From positions 33,785 to 97,784 of the forward strand of contig NZ_JAKZEU010000008.1 of NCBI RefSeq assembly GCF_024359525.1: 64,000 nt of DNA, given 5' to 3'. The notes under the pieces are model-generated. The model saw nothing but the letters and a program-made list of their open reading frames with translations. It was not told the DNA's origin and did no database searches. This stretch comes from Paracoccus albicereus. GTDB lineage: Bacteria; Pseudomonadota; Alphaproteobacteria; Rhodobacterales; Rhodobacteraceae. This document shows positions 25,422-34,411 of this stretch, one piece after another. Positions within the stretch are counted from its first letter, which is position 1. Each line of letters opens with the position of its first letter. Made by a program: the position numbers and the translations under genes.

Positions 25422-26942
25422 ATGGACGCGCTTTCCGCCTTCTTCACGGTCTTCGCAAATCCCGAACTGCTGGCGCTGGTCGCGGTCGGAACCTTCGCCG
25501 GGGTCTACATCGGCGCGATCCCCGGCCTGTCCGTCACCATGGCCGTGTCGATCCTGATCTCGTTTACCTTCTCCTGGGACGTCTATCCGGCCATCGCGCT
25601 GATGATCGGCATCTTCATGGGCGGCGTCTATGGCGGTTCGCGGACCGCGATCCTGCTGAACATCCCCGGCGCGCCCTCCGCGATCGCGACGGCGATGGAC
25701 GGCTATCCGATGGCGCAGCGCGGCGAGGCTGGCGAGGCGATCGGGATCACCACCGTCATGTCCTTCTTCGGCGGCTTCATCGGCATCGCCGTCTTGGCGC
25801 TGGCCGCGCCGACCGTGTCGGACTTTGCGCTTGGCTTCCAGCCGCGCGACTACATGCTGCTGGCCGTTCTCGGCATTCTGTTGGTCGGCTCGCTGTCGGG
25901 TGAAAGCCTGGTCAAGGGCATCTTCTCGGGCGCGCTGGGCATCCTGATCGGCCTGGTCGGAATGGACCCGCTGACCTTCACCGGGCGCTTCACCTACGAC
26001 CTGCCGCTGCTGCAATCGGGCATTTCGTTCATCGCGGTGATGATCGGCATGTTCGGTGTCTCCGAGGCGCTGGCGCAGATCCATCACCTTGATACGCCCG
26101 CGATCAAGCAGAAGATCAACCGCATCGTCCCGAGCTTCGGCACCATCCGCAAGCATCTGCCGCTGTCGCTGCAGACCTCGACGATCGGGGTCATCATCGG
26201 CGCACTTCCGGGCACCGGCGGCGATATCGCGGCGCTGATGGCTTACGATCACGCCAAGCGCGTGACCCGCAAGCCCGAACGGCCCTTCGGCAAGGGCGCG
26301 ATCGAGGGGTTGGTGGCGCCCGAAACCGCCAACAACGCCGCCGTCGGCGGGGCGTTCATTCCGATGATGACGCTGGGTATTCCCGGCGACGCGGTGACCG
26401 CGATCATGATCGGCGCGCTGTTCATCCACGGCCTGAACCCCGGCCCGATGCTGATGATCGACCAGCCCGACATGTTCTGGTTCATCGTCGGCGCGCTGGT
26501 GGTCGCGAACTTCTTCATGCTGATCTTCGGCCTGACCGGCATCAAGCTTTTCACCAAGATCGTTGAGATGCCTCGCGCGGTTCTGATCCCGCTGATCATG
26601 CTGCTCTCGATCGTCGGCGCCTATGCCGTCAACAACTCGATCACCGACGTCTACTGGATGCTGGCCTTCGGGGTGCTGGGTTATTTCATGCGGCTTTACG
26701 GCTACCCGTTGGGTCCGATCATCCTGGGCGTGATCCTGTCGCGGCTGCTGGACGACAATTGGCGGCGCGCGATCATATCGGAACGCGAGGATCTGGGCCG
26801 CTTCTTCTGGGGTATCGTGACAAGCCCGCTGTCGCTGACCCTGTTCATCGCGGTCATCCTGATCTTCGTGTCGCAGACGCCGCTCTGGACCCGGATCAAG
26901 GCCCGCCATGCCGCCCGCAAGGAAAAGGCGACGGATCAATGA
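25422..26942 (+). CDS. tctA: TTT transporter large permease TctA (third system)
   Basis: A complete 506-residue TctA permease. Repeat 1 includes YIGAIPGLSVTMAVSI, GGVYGGSRTAILLNIPGAPS and MDGYPMAQRGEAGEAIG. Repeat 2 has IIGALPGTGGDIAALMAYDH, APETANNAAVGGAFIP and LGIPGDAVTAIMIGAL. The protein has about 10-12 hydrophobic helices and a basic C-terminus (KARHAARKEK). The aroE start overlaps its stop (ATGA), so transporter and catabolic genes are translationally coupled. This is the best evidence here that the transporter serves the shikimate/quinate pathway. Confidence 0.95.
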   Translation: MDALSAFFTVFANPELLALVAVGTFAGVYIGAIPGLSVTMAVSILISFTFSWDVYPAIALMIGIFMGGVYGGSRTAILLNIPGAPSAIATAMDGYPMAQRGEAGEAIGITTVMSFFGGFIGIAVLALAAPTVSDFALGFQPRDYMLLAVLGILLVGSLSGESLVKGIFSGALGILIGLVGMDPLTFTGRFTYDLPLLQSGISFIAVMIGMFGVSEALAQIHHLDTPAIKQKINRIVPSFGTIRKHLPLSLQTSTIGVIIGALPGTGGDIAALMAYDHAKRVTRKPERPFGKGAIEGLVAPETANNAAVGGAFIPMMTLGIPGDAVTAIMIGALFIHGLNPGPMLMIDQPDMFWFIVGALVVANFFMLIFGLTGIKLFTKIVEMPRAVLIPLIMLLSIVGAYAVNNSITDVYWMLAFGVLGYFMRLYGYPLGPIILGVILSRLLDDNWRRAIISEREDLGRFFWGIVTSPLSLTLFIAVILIFVSQTPLWTRIKARHAARKEKATDQ

Positions 26943-27790
26943 GCGTCAATCGGAAGCTCCTTCTCGGCCTCATCGGCGACAACATCACGCGGTCGCAGTC
27001 GCCGCGACTGCACCGCCTCGCCGGGCGTCAGAACGGGGTCGAGGTGCGCTATGACCGGCTGGTGCCACCCGACATGGGCAAAAGCTTCGAAGAGGTGTTC
27101 GCCGGTGCAAGATCGGGCGGGTATCGTGGGCTCAACATCACCTATCCCTACAAGGAACGGGTCGCCCCGATGGTTCGGATCGACGACCCGCTGGTCAGGG
27201 CGATGGGATCGGTCAACACGGTGATTTTCGAAGAGGGTGGTCCGGTCGGAACCTCGACGGATTACACCGGCTTCGTGGCGGCCTATCGCGCCGCTCGTCC
27301 GGACACGTCACCGGGTTCAGTCCTGATGATCGGCACAGGCGGGGTCGGACGCGCGGTGGCCTTCGGGTTGGTGGCCCTGGGCGTCAGCGAATTGCGGCTT
27401 GTCGATCGCGACATCGCCAAGGCCGACCATCTGGCCGGGGCGATCCGCGCAATCGCACCAGCAGTCAAGGTCGGCACCGGGACATCGGCCGAAGCGGCGG
27501 CGGAAGACGCGGACGGGCTGATCAACTGCACGCCGGTCGGCATGGACGGCTATCCCGGAACGCCGCTGGCGGCCGAGGCAATGGCGGGTGCTGCCTGGGC
27601 CTTCGATGCGGTCTATACCCCCGCCGACACGACCTTTCTGACGGACGCCGCATCGGCGGGGCTGGCCGTCATCTCGGGCTGGGAGCTGTTTTTCTGGCAG
27701 GGCGTCCATGCATGGAAGCATTTCGCGGACCTGCCGCTCGACAGAGAGACGCTTCGCAACGACCTGAGGACAGAGGACGTGACGGCATGA
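26939..27790 (+). CDS. Quinate/shikimate dehydrogenase (AroE family)
   Basis: A 283-residue AroE-family enzyme. The start at 26939 overlaps the tctA stop. The N-terminal substrate domain has GDNITRSQSPRLHRL, the catalytic lysine in ITYPYKERV, and the aspartate in TDYTGF. The nucleotide-binding loop is MIGTGGVGRAVAFGL. The loop after beta-2 reads LRLVDRDIAKA, an acidic residue that suggests NAD rather than NADP, as in catabolic quinate dehydrogenases. Position before quiC supports a catabolic role, oxidising shikimate or quinate to the 3-dehydro form, not the biosynthetic reaction. Confidence 0.88.
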   Translation: MSVNRKLLLGLIGDNITRSQSPRLHRLAGRQNGVEVRYDRLVPPDMGKSFEEVFAGARSGGYRGLNITYPYKERVAPMVRIDDPLVRAMGSVNTVIFEEGGPVGTSTDYTGFVAAYRAARPDTSPGSVLMIGTGGVGRAVAFGLVALGVSELRLVDRDIAKADHLAGAIRAIAPAVKVGTGTSAEAAAEDADGLINCTPVGMDGYPGTPLAAEAMAGAAWAFDAVYTPADTTFLTDAASAGLAVISGWELFFWQGVHAWKHFADLPLDRETLRNDLRTEDVTA

Positions 27791-29670
27791 AGACCTCGAT
27801 CGCCACGGTATCGCTTTCGGGCAATCTGCAGGAAAAGTGCGAGGCGATCGCCGCGGCACGCTTTGACGGGATAGAGATATTCGAACAGGATTTCATTGCC
27901 TACGACGGCAGTCCCGCCGATGTGGGCCGGATGGTGCGCGACCACGGGCTCGAGATCACGCTGTTCCAGCCGTTCCGCGATTTCGAGGGTCTGCCTGAGC
28001 CGCTGAGGGCGAAAGCGTTTGACCGGGCAGAGCGCAAGTTCGACCTGATGCAGGAACTGGGGACGGACCTGATCCTGGTCTGCTCGAGCGTGCATCCCGA
28101 AAGCCTGGGCGGGATCGACCGGGCCGCGGCAGACTTTCATGAACTGGGTGAGCGGGCGGCGGCACGCGGGCTACGCATCGGGTACGAGGCGCTGGCCTGG
28201 GGCCGGCATGTCGATGATCACCGCGACGCATGGGAAATCGTCCGGCGCGCGGGCCATGACAGCGTCGGGCTGGTCCTCGACAGTTTCCACACGCTGGCGC
28301 GCAAGATCGATCCCGACACGATCCGGCGGATTCCCGGCGACCGGATCTTCTTCGTCCAGCTGGCCGATGCGCCTGCGATCGAGATGGACCTGCTGTACTG
28401 GTCGCGCCATTTCCGCTGCATGCCGGGCGAGGGTGATCTGCCCGTGCCCGAATTTCTGCAGGCGGTGATGGCAACGGGCTATGGCGGACCGGTCAGCCTG
28501 GAGATTTTCAACGATCAGTTTCGCGGGGGCTCGACACGGCAGGTCGCCCGCGATGGGTACCGCTCGCTCGTCGCGGTGATGGATGACGTGCGCCGGGCGG
28601 AACCGGCCCTGCAGCTTGATCTGCCACCCATCCCCCCGCGGCAGAAACCGGAGGGCGTGGCCTTCGTCGAATTCGCAAGCCGCGATGAGGATGCCCGTGC
28701 GCTCGAAGCGCTTCTGGGAACCCTCGGGTTCGAACGGACCGGCCAGCATCGCAACAAGAAGGTCGCCCTGTTCCAGCAGGGCGATATCCGGATCGTCCTG
28801 AACGAAGAGACGACCGGCCATGCCGCCAGCGCCTGGATTTCACGCGGCACGACCGTCTGTGATATCGGGCTTGCGGTCGGCGACGCGCAGGCCGTTCTGG
28901 ACCGCGCCGGCGCATTGGGCACCGAGCCGTTCGCGCAACCGCTGGGGCCGGGGGAGGTGGACATCCCGGCCGTGCGCGGGCTGTCAGGATCGGTGCTGCA
29001 TTTCATCGATCCGGGGGCGGATCTGGCCCAGGTCTGGGCGCAGGAATTCGGCGTCGGCTCGGCACCGTCGGGTGCGGGCCTCACACGGGTCGATCACATC
29101 GCCCAGACCATGAGCTATGAGGACATGCTGTCGTGGACCCTGTTCTACAGCGCGCTTTTCGAGACGAGAAAGTCGTCGATGGTCGATGTGTTCGATCCGG
29201 ACGGGCTGGTGCGCAGCCAGGTGATCGCCAGCACCGATGGCCGCATGCGGATCACGCTGAACGGCGCCGACAGTCACCGGACCCTGGCGGGAAGCTTTCT
29301 GGCAGAGACCTTCGGCGCCTCGGTCCAGCACCTTGCGCTGGCGACCGACGACATCTTCGCGACGCTTGAGGCGTTGGCGAAACGGGGGTTCACGCCCTTG
29401 CCAATGCCGCAGAACTATTATGATGATCTGGCTGCCCGCTTCGATCTTCCCGAAGGGCTTCTGGACAAGATGCGGGACCGCTGCATCCTTTACGACCGCG
29501 ATGCGGATGGCGAGTTCTTCCAATGCTATTCGCGCGCCTTCGCCGGCGGCTTCTTCTTCGAACTGGTCCAGCGCGGTCCGGGTTATCAGGGCTACGGCGC
29601 GCCGAACGCCCCGTTCCGCATCGCCGCCCAGAAGCGCCAGATGCGCGGCAAGGGCGTTCCCAGCCGGTGA
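27787..29670 (+). CDS. quiC: Two-domain 3-dehydroshikimate dehydratase (QuiC1 type)
   Basis: A 627-residue fusion. Residues 1-280 form a sugar-isomerase-like TIM barrel with metal ligands in IGYEALAWGRHV, GLVLDSFHTLAR, FVQLADAP and VSLEIFND; this domain dehydrates 3-dehydroshikimate to protocatechuate. Residues 290-627 resemble 4-hydroxyphenylpyruvate dioxygenase (VOC fold), with probable metal ligands in RVDHIAQTM, VQHLALATDD and GGFFFELVQRG. This arrangement is known for QuiC1 enzymes of pseudomonads. The ATG overlaps the aroE stop by 4 bases. It completes the pathway from imported quinate/shikimate to the aromatic intermediate; ring-cleavage genes are not in the window. Confidence 0.92.
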   Translation: MKTSIATVSLSGNLQEKCEAIAAARFDGIEIFEQDFIAYDGSPADVGRMVRDHGLEITLFQPFRDFEGLPEPLRAKAFDRAERKFDLMQELGTDLILVCSSVHPESLGGIDRAAADFHELGERAAARGLRIGYEALAWGRHVDDHRDAWEIVRRAGHDSVGLVLDSFHTLARKIDPDTIRRIPGDRIFFVQLADAPAIEMDLLYWSRHFRCMPGEGDLPVPEFLQAVMATGYGGPVSLEIFNDQFRGGSTRQVARDGYRSLVAVMDDVRRAEPALQLDLPPIPPRQKPEGVAFVEFASRDEDARALEALLGTLGFERTGQHRNKKVALFQQGDIRIVLNEETTGHAASAWISRGTTVCDIGLAVGDAQAVLDRAGALGTEPFAQPLGPGEVDIPAVRGLSGSVLHFIDPGADLAQVWAQEFGVGSAPSGAGLTRVDHIAQTMSYEDMLSWTLFYSALFETRKSSMVDVFDPDGLVRSQVIASTDGRMRITLNGADSHRTLAGSFLAETFGASVQHLALATDDIFATLEALAKRGFTPLPMPQNYYDDLAARFDLPEGLLDKMRDRCILYDRDADGEFFQCYSRAFAGGFFFELVQRGPGYQGYGAPNAPFRIAAQKRQMRGKGVPSR

Positions 29671-29682
29671 TCCGGCGTCGGG

Positions 29683-30384
29683 TCAGATCGCGGCCCTACG
29701 TACGACTTGCACCCCTTCCTCGGCGAGGATCGCATCAAGACGGATGTCATGAGTCTGGGGGTGGATCGTCGCGATTTCCGCTGCCTGCAGGCCGATGCCG
29801 ATGGCAAAGGGGCGCGGCGTCAGGGCGGCCAGCGTGCGGTCGAAATAGCCGCCGCCATAGCCGAGACGATAGCCATCACGGTCCCAACCGACAAGCGGGG
29901 CAAGGGTCACCTCGGGTGTCAGCACCTCTGCTTCCGGGGGCGGAACGGGAATGTTCCAGTCACCGCGGACCATGCGCGTGTCGGGCGTCCAGCGACGAAA
30001 GACCAGCGGGGCCTGCTTCACCTCGACCAGCGGAAGCGCGACCGTGACGCCCGCATCGTGCAGGTCGCGCATCAACGGACGCAGGTCTGGCTCGCCCTTG
30101 ATGGGCCAGTAGGCTGAAAACACACGGCCGCGCATCGCGCCGCAGGAACGCTCAAGAAAGCTGTGGAGCTGATCTGCCAGAGCGTGCGCCGCGGCCTTTC
30201 GCGACTCGACGCTCATTGCAAGCCGCTCGGCGCGAAGCCGCGTGCGCTCATCCTTGCGCCAGTCTGCGACGTCGCGTGCGCTTTCATCATCGCCGACGAC
30301 AGGGGCGGTCCCACCATCCGCGACGCCAGACGCCATGCATGGCGACGAAGCAAAGCGGCGTTTCGGTTCATCGTTCTGCGTCAT
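29683..30384 (-). CDS. 5-formyltetrahydrofolate cyclo-ligase
   Basis: A 233-residue member of the 5-FTHF cyclo-ligase (MTHFS/YgfA) family, which uses ATP to turn 5-formyl-THF into 5,10-methenyl-THF. The start at 30384 has GGAAGGA 8 bases upstream. The basic segment WRKDERTRLRAERLAM binds phosphate, and the C-terminal signature is GYRLGYGGGYFDRTL. About 45 residues of low-complexity N-terminus precede the domain, longer than usual. It converges with quiC (12 bases apart) and is unrelated to it in function. Confidence 0.92.
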   Translation of the reverse strand: MTQNDEPKRRFASSPCMASGVADGGTAPVVGDDESARDVADWRKDERTRLRAERLAMSVESRKAAAHALADQLHSFLERSCGAMRGRVFSAYWPIKGEPDLRPLMRDLHDAGVTVALPLVEVKQAPLVFRRWTPDTRMVRGDWNIPVPPPEAEVLTPEVTLAPLVGWDRDGYRLGYGGGYFDRTLAALTPRPFAIGIGLQAAEIATIHPQTHDIRLDAILAEEGVQVVRRAAI

Positions 30385-30603
30385 GATGTTCCTTCCCATA
30401 CGTCACGCGCGGCGCAGGGCGCGATCTCTGTGACCCTACCGGGATGCCGATCCTGTCAGCAACGCACGTTCCGTGCCTTGTCTTGGGTCAAACGATCCGC
30501 GCGATCGATGGATCCGTGACCGATCCAGAGCCTGCCTTGCGCACCCTCGCGATCGTCATTGCCGCCAGCTTGCCGCGACGGAAAATTCGGTTAGGTCAGG
30601 GTC

Positions 30604-33297
30604 ATGGATATCGTTCTCATCACGACGGTCATCGCGTCGCTGTTTCTGGTCATCGGCGCGGCAGAGCCGCTGGCTGCGCGTCTGCGACTGCCCTACAGCG
30701 TGATCCTGGCCGTGCTGGGTGTCCTGATCGGGGCAGGGGCGATCTTCTTCCTGCGCACCGATCTGACCGATGCGCTGAACCCGGTGGCCGAGGCGATCCT
30801 GGGCCTGCCGATCCGGTCCAACGTGTTTCTTTACGTCTTCCTGCCGACGCTGCTGTTCCAGGCAACGCTGGGGATGAACCTGCGCCGGATGCTGGACGAC
30901 TGGGTGCCGATCCTGGTTCTCGCCGTCGTTGCGGTGGTGGTCGCGACGCTCAGCGTCGGGTACGCGCTGGCATGGGTCAGCGCGCTGCCGCTTGCGGCCT
31001 GCCTGTTGATCGGCGCGATCGTGTCCACGACCGACCCGTCGGCGGTCGTCACCATCTTCCGGTCGATCTCGGCCCCGCGGCGGTTGGCGCGGATCATCGA
31101 GGGCGAAAGCCTGCTGAACGATGCCGCGGCGATCGCGCTTTTCGGGATGTTCATGGGCTTCGTGATGCTGGGGATGCCCGATCCGGGCCTGGGCGAGGCG
31201 CTGGCCCGTTTCCCCTTGCTGATCGCGGGCGGTGCGCTGGTCGGCTGGCTTGCCGCGCGCGCTGCGATCTGGGTCATGGCGCTGTTCAGTCGGCACGAAC
31301 TGGCGCAGATCTCCATCTCGGTCGCGCTGCCCTATCTCGCCTATATCGGGGCAGAACAAAGCATCGGTGCATCCGGTGTCATCGCCGTCGTGGCGGCCGG
31401 GTTGACGCTGAACCTGACCGGGCCGGGGCGGCTGCCGCCGCAGGCCTGGACGAACCTGCGAGAGCTGTGGGACGTCCTGGCGCATTGGGCGGGGGCTCTG
31501 ATCTTCATTCTGGCAGCCCTTCTGATCCCGCGCCTGCTGGAGGAGGTGCGGTTCGCGGACCTTGCACTGGTCGGCGTGGTGATCCTGGCCGCCATCGCGG
31601 CGCGGGCTGTCATCCTGTTCGGCCTGCTGCCGCTGCTGACGGTGCTGAAACTGTCGCCTGCGGTCGAGCGGCCCTATCGCGCCGCGATCCTGTGGGGCGG
31701 CCTGCGCGGGGCGGTGACGCTGGCACTGGCGCTGGCCGTGACCGAAAGCTTCCGCGTTCCCGACGGGATCCAGCGGGTCGTTGGCATCCTGGCCACCGGC
31801 TTCACGCTGTTTACCCTGATGGTGCAGGGGACCACGCTGCGTTGGGTGATCGGCAAGCTGGGGCTCGATCGCCTGTCGCCGATCGACGAGGCGTTGTCGC
31901 GGCAGGTCGTCGCCGTGTCGCTGCAGACCGTGCGCGAGGATGTGGCCCGCACCACCGAGAACTACGAGCTGAACCGCGACACCGTTCGCGCGGAAGCCAA
32001 GCGTTTCGGCGAAAGGCTGGACGCTCAGGTCAAGGCGGCCGAGGAAAGTGCCGACATCCTCGACCGAGACCGTGTGACGCTGGGACTGATCGCACTGGCG
32101 GGCCACGAACGGGGCACCATCCTTGCGCGGGTGCGCGAACGCACCATTTCCGCGCGCATGGCCGAACAGGTCGTTTCGGATGCAGACCGGCTGATCGAGG
32201 GCGCCCGCACGCAGGGGCGGAACGGCTACAACCGGGCGGCGCGTCGCAGCGTCGCTTATGGTCGCGGATTTCGGATCGCGGTGCTGCTGAACAGCCGTCT
32301 TCGCCTGGCCGGGCCGCTGGCGCGCATGACCGCCGACCGGTTCGAGCTGCTTCTGTCGCAGCGCCTGATCCTGCGTGATCTGGGTGCCTTCATCGATGGA
32401 CGCATCCGCCGCATTCACGGACGGCGCGTAGCTGAGCTGCTGCACGAGCTGCTCGCCCGCCGGATCGAGATGGTGGAAACCGCGCTGGAAGGCTTGCGCC
32501 TGCAATATCCGGGCTACGCCGAAGAACTGGAACGGCGGTTCATCCGCCGCACCGCGCTGCGGTTGGAAGAGCGTGAATACACCACGATGCGAGAGGACGG
32601 GCTGATCGGGGCCGAGGTCTACACGGCGCTGATGCAGGATCTTGATGCGCGCCGCGCCGCCGCGGAAGAACGGCCGCATCTCGACATCGCGCTGCAGCGG
32701 GCCGAACTGGTCCGGCAATTCCCTTTGTTTGCAGAGATCGACGATGTGGCGCTGAAACCGCTCGGGCGTGCGCTGCAGACCCGCTACATCAATGCGGGCG
32801 ACGTGATCATTCGCAAGGACAGTGCCGCCCGCAGCGTGTTCTTCATCGCCTCGGGTGCGGTCGAACTGGAGGTCGCGGGCCAGACCTGGCGGCTCGGTCG
32901 GGGTGAGATGTTCGGCCAGATGGCCATCCTGATGCGAAAGGCCCGTCGGGCAGAAGTCCGGGCGATCGCTCCATCCACGCTGCTGGTGCTTGACGAAATC
33001 CGCTTCCGCCGCCTGCTGGACCGCAGCAAGGCGCTGCAGGATGCCGCGCGCGCCAGCGCGGCAAAGCGCGGGATCGATCCGGAAGCTTTGTTCGCCGATG
33101 TGGAGGTCAAGCGTCCGGCAGAGGCCAAGGGTCCCGCGAAGGCCAAGACCGGCGTGGCGGCGACAGACCGCAAAGCCGACGAGCCTGGGAAAGACGGTCT
33201 CGCCGGGCATTTGCCCCACGCCGTTGAAGCGTCAGACAAGGCCGCTTCCGGTGACGACGGAGACAAGGCCCGACAGCGCGGCGATGACGTCCGCTAA
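30604..33297 (+). CDS. CPA1 cation/proton antiporter with C-terminal cNMP-binding-like domain
   Basis: An 897-residue protein. Residues 1-420 form a CPA1 (NhaP/NHE) antiporter with about 12 helices, including VSTTDPSAVVTIF and the ion-site ND motif in IEGESLLNDAAAIALF. Residues 430-690 are a long, charged, mostly helical cytoplasmic region. About 705-830 is a cyclic-nucleotide-binding fold (FPLFAEIDDVALKPL, then GEMFGQMAILMRKARRAEVRA). In the phosphate-binding cassette, Gln772 replaces the usual ribose-binding glutamate, while Arg782 is kept. The last 60 residues are Lys/Ala/Asp-rich. The domain order resembles sperm-type NHE without a voltage sensor. It may exchange Na+ or K+ for protons under nucleotide or other ligand control. 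Confidence 0.88.
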   Translation: MDIVLITTVIASLFLVIGAAEPLAARLRLPYSVILAVLGVLIGAGAIFFLRTDLTDALNPVAEAILGLPIRSNVFLYVFLPTLLFQATLGMNLRRMLDDWVPILVLAVVAVVVATLSVGYALAWVSALPLAACLLIGAIVSTTDPSAVVTIFRSISAPRRLARIIEGESLLNDAAAIALFGMFMGFVMLGMPDPGLGEALARFPLLIAGGALVGWLAARAAIWVMALFSRHELAQISISVALPYLAYIGAEQSIGASGVIAVVAAGLTLNLTGPGRLPPQAWTNLRELWDVLAHWAGALIFILAALLIPRLLEEVRFADLALVGVVILAAIAARAVILFGLLPLLTVLKLSPAVERPYRAAILWGGLRGAVTLALALAVTESFRVPDGIQRVVGILATGFTLFTLMVQGTTLRWVIGKLGLDRLSPIDEALSRQVVAVSLQTVREDVARTTENYELNRDTVRAEAKRFGERLDAQVKAAEESADILDRDRVTLGLIALAGHERGTILARVRERTISARMAEQVVSDADRLIEGARTQGRNGYNRAARRSVAYGRGFRIAVLLNSRLRLAGPLARMTADRFELLLSQRLILRDLGAFIDGRIRRIHGRRVAELLHELLARRIEMVETALEGLRLQYPGYAEELERRFIRRTALRLEEREYTTMREDGLIGAEVYTALMQDLDARRAAAEERPHLDIALQRAELVRQFPLFAEIDDVALKPLGRALQTRYINAGDVIIRKDSAARSVFFIASGAVELEVAGQTWRLGRGEMFGQMAILMRKARRAEVRAIAPSTLLVLDEIRFRRLLDRSKALQDAARASAAKRGIDPEALFADVEVKRPAEAKGPAKAKTGVAATDRKADEPGKDGLAGHLPHAVEASDKAASGDDGDKARQRGDDVR

Positions 33298-33335
33298 ACC
33301 CCCACCGAAAGCGCGACCCAGATCTGAGTGCGGGG

Positions 33336-34391
33336 TCAGCGTCCGTCGAAGCGCAGATGGACCTTGACGGAACGGGTGCGGTCGGCGGCGGCGGCAAAGG
33401 CGGCTTCGGCCTCATCCATGGGCCAGTCGCCGGTGATGGCGGGGCGCACGTCGATGCGACGCGTGCCGATCGCCTCGACGGCTTCCGCGAACTCGACATC
33501 GAAGCGGAAAGAGCCGTGGAACTGGATCTCTTTGCCGACGATCTGGTTCAGCGACAGCGGCGTCGGTCCGCCCGATCCGATCTGGATCAGCCTTCCGCGG
33601 GGGCGCAGACATTCCAGCGCCTGGTTGATCGCCGGCGCGGCGGCCGAACATTCGAAGACGATGTCGAACTGGCCCTTGTCGCGCTTCCATTCATCCAGGC
33701 CCGTGGGATCTGCCCCGACATTCACCGTCCGGTGGGCACCCATCCGGCGCGCGACGTCCAGCGGCAGGTCCTGAAGATCGGTCGTGACGATCTCTGCCGC
33801 ACCTTCCGCACGGGCGATCGCGGTCACGAAGGCGCCGATCGGACCCGCGCCGGTGACCAGCACGCGCTGCCCCGCCAGCGGACCGGCAAGCCGCGCCGCA
33901 TGCAGGCAGACGGCCAGCGGTTCGGCGCAGGCTGCCTCGGCCACCGACACGTCGCCCGGCAGCCGGTGGCACTGCGCGGCGCCGATCGTCACCCTGTCGC
34001 GAAACAGCCCCTGCGCATGGGGCAGATACATCGCCGAGCCGAGAAAGCGCATCTGCAGGCACTGGTTTGGCAGATCGCCCCGGCAGAACTTGCACTCGCC
34101 GCAGGGATGGCTGGGATTGACCGCGACCAGATCACCCTCGGCCAGATCGCTGACGCCTTCGCCAAGGGCGACGACATAACCCGCAGCCTCGTGCCCCAGG
34201 ATGATCGGTTCGCGGACGCGGATCGTGCCGATGCCGCCGTGGTGCCAGTAATGCAGGTCCGATCCGCAGATCCCGCCCGCGCCGATTGCCACGCTTACCT
34301 GTCCGGGTCCGGGCGGCGTCGCCCGAAGGGTCTCGATCCGCAGATCGCCCTGTTCGTGAAGCCTGCAAACGCGGATGTCGTCGGTGGTCAT
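33336..34391 (-). CDS. L-idonate 5-dehydrogenase-like zinc alcohol dehydrogenase
   Basis: A 351-residue zinc-dependent medium-chain dehydrogenase. The catalytic zinc ligands are in GGICGSDLHYW and LGHEAAGYV. The structural zinc cysteines are in NPSHPCGECKFCRGDLPNQC. The nucleotide-binding loop is VTGAGPIGAFVTAIARA, followed by TTDLQDLPLDVA, indicating NAD. HYWHHGGIG and the overall pattern match L-idonate 5-dehydrogenase. I chose ATG 34391 (GGAGCG ribosome site); ATG 34415, which overlaps the dctM stop as ATGA, is also possible. It ends a TRAP-transporter operon, so it probably oxidises the imported sugar acid. Confidence 0.85.
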   Translation of the reverse strand: MTTDDIRVCRLHEQGDLRIETLRATPPGPGQVSVAIGAGGICGSDLHYWHHGGIGTIRVREPIILGHEAAGYVVALGEGVSDLAEGDLVAVNPSHPCGECKFCRGDLPNQCLQMRFLGSAMYLPHAQGLFRDRVTIGAAQCHRLPGDVSVAEAACAEPLAVCLHAARLAGPLAGQRVLVTGAGPIGAFVTAIARAEGAAEIVTTDLQDLPLDVARRMGAHRTVNVGADPTGLDEWKRDKGQFDIVFECSAAAPAINQALECLRPRGRLIQIGSGGPTPLSLNQIVGKEIQFHGSFRFDVEFAEAVEAIGTRRIDVRPAITGDWPMDEAEAAFAAAADRTRSVKVHLRFDGR

Positions 34392-34411
34392 GGTCGCTCC
34401 GATGGTCGATG

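Noticed and set aside
30556..33219. Open frame of 887 codons opposite the antiporter gene
   Set aside because: Composition is of the same shadow type, with no ribosome site and no domain, while the plus strand encodes a clear CPA1 antiporter.
33298..33335. Possible bidirectional terminator between the antiporter and dehydrogenase genes
   Set aside because: Only a loose GACCC/GGGTC pairing with a long loop and no T-run; too weak to call.
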